A DNA stretch of 64,000 nt from Bacteroidales bacterium. GTDB taxonomy: Bacteria; Bacteroidota; Bacteroidia; Bacteroidales; VadinHA17. The DNA lies in NCBI GenBank assembly GCA_003142255.1, contig PLLO01000016.1, positions 194,293-258,292 of the forward strand, written 5' to 3'. Below the pieces are notes generated by a model. The model was given only the letters and a program-made list of their open reading frames with translations. It ran no database searches and was not told the origin of the DNA. Position numbers and translations under genes: made by a program. Shown here one piece after another: positions 45,123-52,868 of this stretch (positions are counted from its first letter, which is position 1; the number at the start of each line of letters is the position of its first letter).

Positions 45123-48100
45123 ATGAAAGGAAGAACTCGTTTTTCCAGCCGCATATTTATAGCGTTTATCCTGTTTGGGTCTTTATACCTGTTACCCATA
45201 AACAGGCTGGCAGCATTCAGCCCGGTTGTAACGCAGCAGAGGCCTGGAAACTCAAAAGATAAGATTGATGCAAAGGATAAGTCACTTTCAATACTTTACG
45301 CTGAAATAATTAAACTGCGATCTCTGAATAATATTCCCGGCATTCAATCACTTGCCGACAGTCTGATCCGCTCAGTTTCAATAAATAATTCTGATAGCGC
45401 ATATTCAGCTGACGTCTATTATTATATAGGTGTGTGCGAATTGATAGCAGAAAAATATAGTCAGACTGTCTATTGGTTTGAACATTCCCTTAATATCAAA
45501 GAGAAATTAAAAATAAAAGATGCAATTCTTGCAAAAACACTATTTAACCTGGCACTGTCATACAATAATCTGGGAGATTACGATAAAGTTGTGAGATACG
45601 CATTGGGGTATATTGAGTGTCAGGGTGAACTGTCTGGCAAATACAGCGGTGATATAGCAGAGGAGTATGCATTTCTTGCCGGTGTATCATTTGAATCAAA
45701 AAAATATGAGGATTTTATCAGCTATTCTCTTAAAACCTTCGACATTCTAAATTATAATCCGCAGGGGCTTGACGGGATAAAACTATGTAGAATTTATGCT
45801 AACATAGGAACTGGCTATGCGACAATGGGTGATTATGTTAAAGGAAGAATTTATCTTGAGGAGGCTGAGAGCATATTCAAAAAATACAGGTTAACTCCGG
45901 ATACGGAGTACATTAACCTTATTAACAGTCTGGCTATTACTTACGGTAACCTGGGCCTGACAGAAAAGGAGAATGAATATTTTAACAAGGGTGTGGAACT
46001 TGCAAAAATTGATAAATCTTTGTTCTCGTTCAATTTGATAAATACCTACGCGATAGGACTTGGAAAAGCAGGCAGTACACAGAAAGGAGAGGCCCTCCTC
46101 AGACAAGTAATGGAGAAAGCGAAGAGCCTGTACGGAGCCGATTCGCGTTATTATGCTGAAATGCTTAATGATTACGCTACTTATCTGCTCATCTATGTCA
46201 ATGATCCTCAAAATGCATTGAAGCATTATTCCGTCTGTATTGATTATTTGAATCATAACAGTGGGAATAAAAATCTGAGAAATATAGTTTTGCCAAATTA
46301 TGCAAATGCAATATTTAAATGTGGAGATGCTGAAGGTGCCCTTTTAAAATTGCAGGAGTTTCTGTTCAATTCTGATAATACCAGCAGTTTTAAGGATCCA
46401 TATCAGAATCCACCTGCCGATTCATTGAAAGCCGATAAAGCAATACTTCACATACTTAGCATTAAGTATGATATATTATGGAGTATATATTCTAAAACTT
46501 CTGACCAGAAAGCCCTTGAAGCTGCTGCATTGACATCAGAATTAATGATATCTCTGCTTGATAAGATACGATTCAATATTAGTGAAGATGACAGCAGGTT
46601 GATTCTCGGGAATCGTTTCAGAGATATATACCTGACAGCAATCCGCGATCTGGGTCTCTGTTATAAGAGAACCGGTAAATCCATTTTCCTTGAGAAGGCA
46701 TTTGAATTTGCTGAAAAATCAAAAGTTGCCGGGCTGCTGGCGGCAACGCGGGAACTTAATGCCATTCAGTTCAATATACCCGCAAATATTGCCGATCTTG
46801 AAAAGTCACTTCAGAATAAAATAGGTTATTTTAATGCCAGGATATCAGCAGAGTACGATAAGGAAGCCCCAAATTCAAATATTGTATCAGAATTGAAGGG
46901 AAAGCTGCTGACATCAATCAAAGCCAGAGATTCTATTCTGCAGACATTTAAAAAGAATTATCCCGGGTATTATACCCTGAAGTATAATTCCAGTGTCCCA
47001 ACAGTGAAGGAGATACCATCAATCATCGGGAGGAATAATAATTATCTTAATTATGTGGTATCCGATTCAGACATGTACATCTTCCTGGTAAACAGAAAAA
47101 AAGTCGAGATGTATACATTTAAAATTGACTCAGCTTTCCTGGGTAATCTGCGTGAATTCAGAGCTCTTTTGTCTGACCAGTCAGCTTCGGTGAATTCAAG
47201 AACAAAATTCAATGAATATAAGAAGGAGGGATATGATTTGTACAGAATGCTTATTGAGCCGGTACGTAAATCTTTTATCTCTGATAATCTGATAATAGCA
47301 CCCGATAATATCCTTTCATATCTTCCATTTGAAACACTTCTTACGAAAGTCGATGATGATAACAATTTGAATTACAGAGATCTTAATTACCTGATGCATG
47401 ACTACAATATCTCTTATACATATTCTGCAACATTTATGAAGGAGCTTGTAAAGAGAGAAAATAAGACTGCGAAGGGCCTGGTTGCTTTTGCACCCGTATA
47501 TACCAGGGCAATAAACACCGATTCACTTTTTGTCGTGCGACAGGGCGGATCAGGAGTGCTTTATGACCTGCCTGAAGCACGGCAGGAGGCTGAGTATGTT
47601 TCAAAAATAACCGGAGGAAAAGCATATCTTTTCGGTCACGCAAAAGAGTCAGTTTTTAAGAGAGTTGCCGCAAGCTATAGTATAATTCATCTTGCAATGC
47701 ATACTTACCTGAATGATCAGAGCCCAATGAATTCAGCAATGATTTTCAGCCGGGAAGATGATCCTCCCGAAGACGGGTTACTTTATACTTATGAGGTTTA
47801 TGGTATTCCAATGAACGCAAAGATGGTTGTTCTGAGTTCATGTAATACCGGTAATGGTATCCTTTCGTCAGGAGAAGGGATACTAAGTCTTGCAAGAGGG
47901 TTTCTCTATTCAGGGTGCCAGTCTGTGGTAATGTCGATGTGGGAGATTGATGATAGATCGGGAACTCAAGTCATGAAAATGTTTTACGATAACCTCAAGC
48001 AAGGCAAATCAAAATCACAGGCTCTGAAAGCATCAAGAACTAAATACCTGAAGAGTGCAAGCCAGTTGAGATCCCATCCATATTTCTGGGCTTCACTTGT

Positions 48101-48221
48101 CGTTTATGGTGACAATAAACAGGTCTATTCAAGACACATGATTCCTGTAATAGTCGCCTTCTTTCTTGTGGCATTGGCAGTTTTAATTCTTATTTACTTG
48201 CGGAAACGAAGATATTCCTGA
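45123..48221 (+). CDS. Secreted TPR-CHAT (caspase-like) protein with C-terminal membrane anchor
   Basis: A 1032-residue protein. Residues about 1-32 form a signal peptide. Several TPR-like helical repeats follow (about 50-430), then a helical linker, then a CHAT peptidase domain (about 690-1000). The catalytic pair is intact: His860 in HLAMHTYLND and Cys907 in LSSCNTGNG, with the usual GEGILSLARGFLYSG downstream. A last hydrophobic helix (about 1007-1026) and a KRRYS tail indicate anchoring in the inner membrane with TPR and CHAT facing the periplasm. CHAT domains are caspase/separase relatives that cut protein substrates when a partner binds. Convergent with the sigma-factor gene (28-base overlap). 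Substrate unknown; the neighbouring exported peptide is a candidate trigger. Confidence 0.88.
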   Translation: MKGRTRFSSRIFIAFILFGSLYLLPINRLAAFSPVVTQQRPGNSKDKIDAKDKSLSILYAEIIKLRSLNNIPGIQSLADSLIRSVSINNSDSAYSADVYYYIGVCELIAEKYSQTVYWFEHSLNIKEKLKIKDAILAKTLFNLALSYNNLGDYDKVVRYALGYIECQGELSGKYSGDIAEEYAFLAGVSFESKKYEDFISYSLKTFDILNYNPQGLDGIKLCRIYANIGTGYATMGDYVKGRIYLEEAESIFKKYRLTPDTEYINLINSLAITYGNLGLTEKENEYFNKGVELAKIDKSLFSFNLINTYAIGLGKAGSTQKGEALLRQVMEKAKSLYGADSRYYAEMLNDYATYLLIYVNDPQNALKHYSVCIDYLNHNSGNKNLRNIVLPNYANAIFKCGDAEGALLKLQEFLFNSDNTSSFKDPYQNPPADSLKADKAILHILSIKYDILWSIYSKTSDQKALEAAALTSELMISLLDKIRFNISEDDSRLILGNRFRDIYLTAIRDLGLCYKRTGKSIFLEKAFEFAEKSKVAGLLAATRELNAIQFNIPANIADLEKSLQNKIGYFNARISAEYDKEAPNSNIVSELKGKLLTSIKARDSILQTFKKNYPGYYTLKYNSSVPTVKEIPSIIGRNNNYLNYVVSDSDMYIFLVNRKKVEMYTFKIDSAFLGNLREFRALLSDQSASVNSRTKFNEYKKEGYDLYRMLIEPVRKSFISDNLIIAPDNILSYLPFETLLTKVDDDNNLNYRDLNYLMHDYNISYTYSATFMKELVKRENKTAKGLVAFAPVYTRAINTDSLFVVRQGGSGVLYDLPEARQEAEYVSKITGGKAYLFGHAKESVFKRVAASYSIIHLAMHTYLNDQSPMNSAMIFSREDDPPEDGLLYTYEVYGIPMNAKMVVLSSCNTGNGILSSGEGILSLARGFLYSGCQSVVMSMWEIDDRSGTQVMKMFYDNLKQGKSKSQALKASRTKYLKSASQLRSHPYFWASLVVYGDNKQVYSRHMIPVIVAFFLVALAVLILIYLRKRRYS

Positions 48222-48781
48222 TATTCAGGATCTTCCCGTACTAGTTCCAGGAGTGCTTCTTTGCCCAGGTATTTTTTTCTTCTGGCATAGGTTTCATTCT
48301 TAAGATTCATTCTGACAGCAATTTCTTCATATGAGTGGCCATCAGAATAAAGATTAAGGACAGTCTGCATATCGGGTTTTAACTTCTGAAATGCCCTGCT
48401 TACTATTCTTTCGAACAATGGATCTGCAGAGTCATTTTCATCAGAGTCATCTATCAAATCTGTATCAATTTCCTCAGTCTCCCTTTTCTTCCTCAGATGT
48501 GAGCTCCAGATATTTCTTGCTATGCCAAAAAAGTAACCTTTGAGGTCCGTGGTAAGATTCAGTGAGTTATCAGTGATCTGGCTGTAAAGCACAATTATTG
48601 AATCCTGAAAAACATCTGAGGCATCGTCATGATTTCCGCTGTTTTTTATGATATGATTTTTAACCGTCTGAAAATAATTATCATACAGCCAGTTAAGAGT
48701 CTTATCATCCTGGTTCAGGATACCCTCAATAATACTTTTATCTGATATTTTTTTAAACAACCCTGTGCAGGTGCAAATCAA
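48194..48781 (-). CDS. ECF-type RNA polymerase sigma factor
   Basis: A 195-residue sigma-70-family protein. Region 2 covers about residues 25-95 (LYDNYFQTVKNHI, DVFQDSIIVLY, LKGYFFGIARNIW) and region 4 about 125-180 (LKPDMQTVLNLYSDGHSYEEIA). The C-terminal ARRKKYLGKEALLELV segment after the helix-turn-helix is typical of a Bacteroidota subgroup found with TPR/CHAT genes. The start is TTG at 48781; a later TTG at 48760 is possible. It is divergent from the PCAT gene (130-base gap) and overlaps the CHAT gene end. It probably controls this locus, with the TPR membrane protein as possible anti-sigma factor. Confidence 0.85.
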   Translation of the reverse strand: MICTCTGLFKKISDKSIIEGILNQDDKTLNWLYDNYFQTVKNHIIKNSGNHDDASDVFQDSIIVLYSQITDNSLNLTTDLKGYFFGIARNIWSSHLRKKRETEEIDTDLIDDSDENDSADPLFERIVSRAFQKLKPDMQTVLNLYSDGHSYEEIAVRMNLKNETYARRKKYLGKEALLELVREDPEYQEYLRFRK

Positions 48782-48911
48782 TTGGTAAATATACTATTTC
48801 CGAAAACCAAAACTATTTAATGTTTCCGGCTCTCGAATTTATAAAGATCAGCGTTATCTTCTAAATGAAATATAAATATCTTTACTCAATATAAACTTTT
48901 CCGGTATAACA

Positions 48912-51098
48912 ATGTCATTCCCTTTTGTAAAACAACCTGACGCAATGGATTGTGGTCCAGCCTGCCTTAAAATGGTTGCAGGGTTTTATAAAAAGAACTT
49001 TACTCTTGAGACAATCCGGAAAAAGTGCTTCATTACTCGGGAAGGCGTTTCGTTCCTTGGCCTCTCGGAAGCAGCCGATAATCTTGGCTTTCGTACAGTT
49101 GGTGTCAGAATTCCCTTTGAAATGCTTGTCGTTAATGCCCCCTTGCCTGCAATAGTGCATTGGAGACAAAAGCATTTTGTGGTTGTAATCAAGATCAAAA
49201 ATAATAAGGTCTGGGTTGCTGATCCTGCTGTCGGAATAGTAAAGTACTCAAGAGAGGATTTTACCAGGAACTGGGCATCAACAATAACTGATGAGAAGCC
49301 TACAGGGCTTGTCCTTATAATTGAGCCTACTCCTGCGCTTAATGAAATAGAGAGCGAGCATGAGAAGTCGGGAGGATTCAGATTCCTGCTTAAGTATTTC
49401 AGGCTTTATGATAAATATTTATTTCAACTGCTTCTGGGCCTGTTCCTGGGAAGCTGTATACAGCTCATTATTCCGTTCCTTACTCAATCTATAATTGATG
49501 TCGGTCTTAACAACAACGATATCAGTTTCATTTACCTTGTTCTTTTTGCCCAACTCGCACTCGTCATCGGCCGCATGACTGTAGAGTTCATCCGGGGATG
49601 GCTGCTTCTGTATATCGGGGCAAGAGTAAATGTAGCGGTTATCTCTGGCTTTCTTCAGAAGCTGATGGCACTTCCGATTGCTTTCTTCGATACAAAGCTG
49701 ACAGGAGATATACTCCAGCGCATTGATGACAACAACAGGATTGAAGAGTTCCTGACATCAGCAAGTCTCAGCATACTCTTTTCCTTTTTTAATATGGTTG
49801 TTTTTGGTATTGTCCTGGCAATATTCAGCTCTAAAATCCTTCTCTTGTTTCTTGCAGGTTCATTGCTTTATGTTACATGGGTATCTCTTTTCATGAAATC
49901 AAGGGCTCGCCTTGATCACCAACGCTTTAAGAAAATGTCGGAATCGGGCAGCAAGCTGATAACCATGATAAATGGAATGCAGGAGATAAAACTGACCCAG
50001 AGTGAGATGAGCAACAGATGGGACTGGGAGAAATTACAGGCTTCACTGTTCGGATTGAAAACAAAGGGTCTCGGATTAATACAATACCAGTCGGCCGGAG
50101 CGACTTTCATTAATGAAGTAACCAACCTGTGCATAACGGTTGTGGCTGCCACTGCAGTTATAAAAGGTGATATTACTCTTGGTACAATGCTGGCTGTTCA
50201 GTTTATAATAGGGCAGATGAATGTTCCTTTAAGCCAGCTAATTGGTTTCTTCAGGATGTCTCAGGATGCAAAGATGAGCCTTGATCGTCTTGCTGAAGTG
50301 CATGAAATGGACAATGAGGAGGCTGAACCTGAAATGAAGGTCAGAAAACTACCCGACCGCAAGGACATTTATATTAATAATGTTTCATTCCAGTATGAAG
50401 GGCCCCATTCTCCTTTTGTATTGAAAGACATAGACCTCTTCATTGAGGAGAATAAGATTACTGCAATTGTAGGAACAAGTGGGAGCGGTAAAACGACCCT
50501 TCTGAAATTATTGCTTGGCTTTTATCAGCCTGTGGCAGGTGAAATGCTTATCGGCGACACCAGGATTTCAAACATCTCTCTGAAGGTTTGGCGTTCAAAA
50601 ACCGGTGCAGTTATGCAGGATGGATTCATTTTCCCCGATACCATTGCCTCAAATATCGCCCCGGGAGTATCAGAAATAAATGAAGAGCTTATGATCAGGG
50701 CAGCGGAAACTGCCAATATAAAAGGCTTCATAGAGTCCCTTCCGCTTGGATATAACACCAAAATCGGTGCAAGCGGACATGGCCTGAGTGAAGGCCAGAT
50801 ACAGAGGCTGCTGATTGCCAGGGTAATATATAAAAATCCCGAGATCATTATTTTTGACGAAGCAACAAATTCGCTGGATGCGGGAACTGAAAAGGTAATT
50901 GTTGGTAATCTTGCCGGTTTCTTCAGCGGGAAGACTGTCATTATTGTTGCTCATAGGCTGAGTACAGTAAGAAATGCAGATAGTATTGTCGTCATGGATG
51001 AGGGCAGGATCGTAGAAACCGGATCCCATTCTGAACTGATCGCAAAGAAGGGTGCATATTATAAACTTGTTAAAAACCAGCTCGAACTGGGTACCTGA
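48912..51098 (+). CDS. C39 peptidase-containing ABC exporter (PCAT)
   Basis: Cleaves double-glycine leaders and exports the mature peptide with ATP. The 728-residue protein has all three parts. The C39 domain (about 1-130) has Gln8, catalytic Cys14 (DCGPAC), His88 (QKHFVVV) and Asp104 (ADPAVG). A six-helix membrane domain spans about 155-440. The ATPase has Walker A GTSGSGKTT (about 520-528), signature LSEGQ (about 624-628), Walker B IIIFDEATNSLD (about 646-657) and the AHRLS His loop. All catalytic residues are present, so this is an active protease-transporter and not a catalytically dead CLD form. The HlyD partner follows after 11 bases. Confidence 0.95.
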   Translation: MSFPFVKQPDAMDCGPACLKMVAGFYKKNFTLETIRKKCFITREGVSFLGLSEAADNLGFRTVGVRIPFEMLVVNAPLPAIVHWRQKHFVVVIKIKNNKVWVADPAVGIVKYSREDFTRNWASTITDEKPTGLVLIIEPTPALNEIESEHEKSGGFRFLLKYFRLYDKYLFQLLLGLFLGSCIQLIIPFLTQSIIDVGLNNNDISFIYLVLFAQLALVIGRMTVEFIRGWLLLYIGARVNVAVISGFLQKLMALPIAFFDTKLTGDILQRIDDNNRIEEFLTSASLSILFSFFNMVVFGIVLAIFSSKILLLFLAGSLLYVTWVSLFMKSRARLDHQRFKKMSESGSKLITMINGMQEIKLTQSEMSNRWDWEKLQASLFGLKTKGLGLIQYQSAGATFINEVTNLCITVVAATAVIKGDITLGTMLAVQFIIGQMNVPLSQLIGFFRMSQDAKMSLDRLAEVHEMDNEEAEPEMKVRKLPDRKDIYINNVSFQYEGPHSPFVLKDIDLFIEENKITAIVGTSGSGKTTLLKLLLGFYQPVAGEMLIGDTRISNISLKVWRSKTGAVMQDGFIFPDTIASNIAPGVSEINEELMIRAAETANIKGFIESLPLGYNTKIGASGHGLSEGQIQRLLIARVIYKNPEIIIFDEATNSLDAGTEKVIVGNLAGFFSGKTVIIVAHRLSTVRNADSIVVMDEGRIVETGSHSELIAKKGAYYKLVKNQLELGT

Positions 51099-51109
51099 AG
51101 TTTGAAAAG

Positions 51110-52396
51110 ATGAACGAAAAGCCTCAGATATTATATTCAGATCCGATTAATGAGATCATTTCAGTTCCGCCACGAAAGCTGATCCGTATAGGCACGACCA
51201 TTATCTTTGCCATTTTCCTTCTGCTGCTGATACTCGCCTGGGTTCTTAAGTATCCTGATGTTATTCCTGCACCCATTGAGATCACGACTGTCAATCCTCC
51301 GGTTTCACTGGTGACTAAAGTTACGGGCCGGATTAACAAAATATATGTAACTGACGGGGAAAAAGTAATAGCCGGGAAATTGCTGGCAGTTATGGAAACA
51401 ACGGCTTCCATGAATGATGTGAATGCTCTCAGGGCTGTGATCGACTCTGTGAAAAAGCCTTCAGATATAAATTATCAGACCATTCCTTTGCTTTCCGATC
51501 TGGGTGACCTTCAATCATTTTATGCGTCATTCCTTAAGGCTCTTTCCGATTATGATACTTATGTCAGAAATGATTTTTACGGCAAGAAGATAGTATCAGT
51601 GACTGATGAAATTTCAGTTCTCAAGGAGTATATCGGCAGGATGAAAGTGAAGGAAAGGCTTATTTCCGACAATCTAAGGCTCGAAGGACGGAAATATTCG
51701 CGCGATTCTATACTTTTTATTGGCAAAGTCTATTCCGAAAGTGACTTTGAAAAATCAAAACAGTCATATAATGGCAGCAAGCTTGAACTTCAGGAAGTAA
51801 GGCTTAATCAGTCGGAGACTTCGATTAATCTTGAAGAAAAGAAAGAGCTGCTCCAGGACTATATCATAAAGCGTACTGAAGAAAAGCAGAATCTCTCATC
51901 TATCCTTGATGGAGCATTCCTTAATCTTCAGGCCCAGGTAAAGTTATGGGAAAACAAATTCCTTCTTGTTTCTCCTGTGGCCGGAACTGTTGCTTTTACA
52001 AAATACTGGAGTGAAAACCAATCCGTTACAATTGGCGAACATGTCCTTAATGTTGTTCCTGACAGTGCCGGTGATTATATAGGCCGGATGACTCTTAGCA
52101 TGCAAAGGTCAGGTAAAGTGAAACCATCAATGGAAGTGAATGTTAAGCTTAGCGGATTCCCATACCTGGAGTATGGTATGGTGAGAGGCTATGTTAAGTC
52201 AAAATCGCTTGTCGCCAGCGGTGATGCTTATATTATCGAAGTCACCCTGCCGCAGGGACTGACGACTTTATACAACCGCAAGCTTGATTTTACGCAGAAT
52301 ATGCAGGGCACGGCTGAGATAATCACTGATAGGATCAGGCTGCTGCAAAGAATAATAAATCCTTTCAGATATATAATCTCAAGGAATAAATCGTAA
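51110..52396 (+). CDS. HlyD-family secretion adaptor
   Basis: A 428-residue membrane fusion protein partnering the PCAT exporter. One N-terminal membrane helix (about 25-45), a lipoyl half-motif GRINKIYVTDGEKVIAGKLLA (its DGEKVIAGK core at about residue 76), a long coiled-coil hairpin (about 130-290), the second lipoyl half (LLVSPVAGTVAF, about 283-294) and a beta-barrel domain. It would link the inner-membrane exporter to an outer-membrane duct; no TolC gene is adjacent, so the shared TolC at 27772 or another one may serve. Co-transcribed with the exporter. Confidence 0.92.
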   Translation: MNEKPQILYSDPINEIISVPPRKLIRIGTTIIFAIFLLLLILAWVLKYPDVIPAPIEITTVNPPVSLVTKVTGRINKIYVTDGEKVIAGKLLAVMETTASMNDVNALRAVIDSVKKPSDINYQTIPLLSDLGDLQSFYASFLKALSDYDTYVRNDFYGKKIVSVTDEISVLKEYIGRMKVKERLISDNLRLEGRKYSRDSILFIGKVYSESDFEKSKQSYNGSKLELQEVRLNQSETSINLEEKKELLQDYIIKRTEEKQNLSSILDGAFLNLQAQVKLWENKFLLVSPVAGTVAFTKYWSENQSVTIGEHVLNVVPDSAGDYIGRMTLSMQRSGKVKPSMEVNVKLSGFPYLEYGMVRGYVKSKSLVASGDAYIIEVTLPQGLTTLYNRKLDFTQNMQGTAEIITDRIRLLQRIINPFRYIISRNKS

Positions 52397-52403
52397 GGGA
52401 AAT

Positions 52404-52583
52404 TCACTTCTTTGAATAAGGTTCATAATCATCATCTTTGGATGATGATGAAAATGCGGAAGATGATTTAGAGTCCTTCCCGCCAATATTCGCATTGCCC
52501 TTCTTTTGTACAAATCTCCGATACAAACTCAGGCCGACGCCAAGGAACACAACAACCAAAATTATGATGTCTTTCTTTTCCAT
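52404..52583 (-). CDS. Small single-pass membrane protein (59 residues)
   Basis: An ATG at 52583 opens a 59-residue frame ending TGA at 52404. Residues about 5-21 form a membrane helix (IIILVVVFLGVGLSLY), followed by a basic patch (YRRFVQKKG) and a Ser- and Asp-rich tail (SSSAFSSSSKDDDYEP). The pattern of small anchored proteins with hydrophilic tails is common in this phylum. It is convergent with the HlyD gene and ends 7 bases from it. Function unknown. Confidence 0.6.
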   Translation of the reverse strand: MEKKDIIILVVVFLGVGLSLYRRFVQKKGNANIGGKDSKSSSAFSSSSKDDDYEPYSKK

Positions 52584-52765
52584 TATTCTATATTATTATC
52601 CTGAACCTGTTATTTAAAATATCGCTGATACCGTGCATAAAGATATTATATATATTCCTATGAATATAGTTCCTGATTTAAAATATTGTTTTTCATAGTG
52701 CCCGTTTTCCTTCGCCCTTTCATTGTCTCCTCATCTTAGAGCCATCTTATTTATTTATGTAATTC

Positions 52766-52797
52766 TTTGAGTTTTAATAAATATTTCAATATTTTCG
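52766..52797 (+). promoter_or_regulatory. Candidate promoter of the DUF349 gene
   Basis: TTTG at 52766-52769 and TATTTTCG at 52790-52797 (one mismatch to TAnnTTTG) with a 20-base spacer, the best complete Bacteroidota-type promoter seen in the window. Confidence 0.55.
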
Positions 52798-52811
52798 TAG
52801 CTTTAAAAATT

Positions 52812-52827
52812 CCATGGTTTGCCATGG
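52812..52827. repeat. Small palindrome in the DUF349 leader
   Basis: CCATGG repeated around a TTTG centre (52812-52817, 52822-52827) gives a 6-bp stem with a 4-nt loop in the leader, 41 bases before the start. Possibly a regulatory hairpin; no stronger claim. Confidence 0.35.
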
Positions 52828-52868
52828 TGAAAAATACTAAATGAGGCTGACATAAGAAAGGATTGAAA

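Noticed and set aside
45123-48221. CHAT protein as part of a Craspase or gasdermin defence system
   Set aside because: No Cas7-11/gRAMP, CRISPR array or gasdermin-like gene is in the window, and the protein has a signal peptide and membrane anchor.
48912-51098. Exporter as an RTX-type (HlyB-like) type I system with inactive CLD
   Set aside because: The C39 Cys14, His88 and Asp104 are all present, and no RTX-repeat toxin lies nearby.
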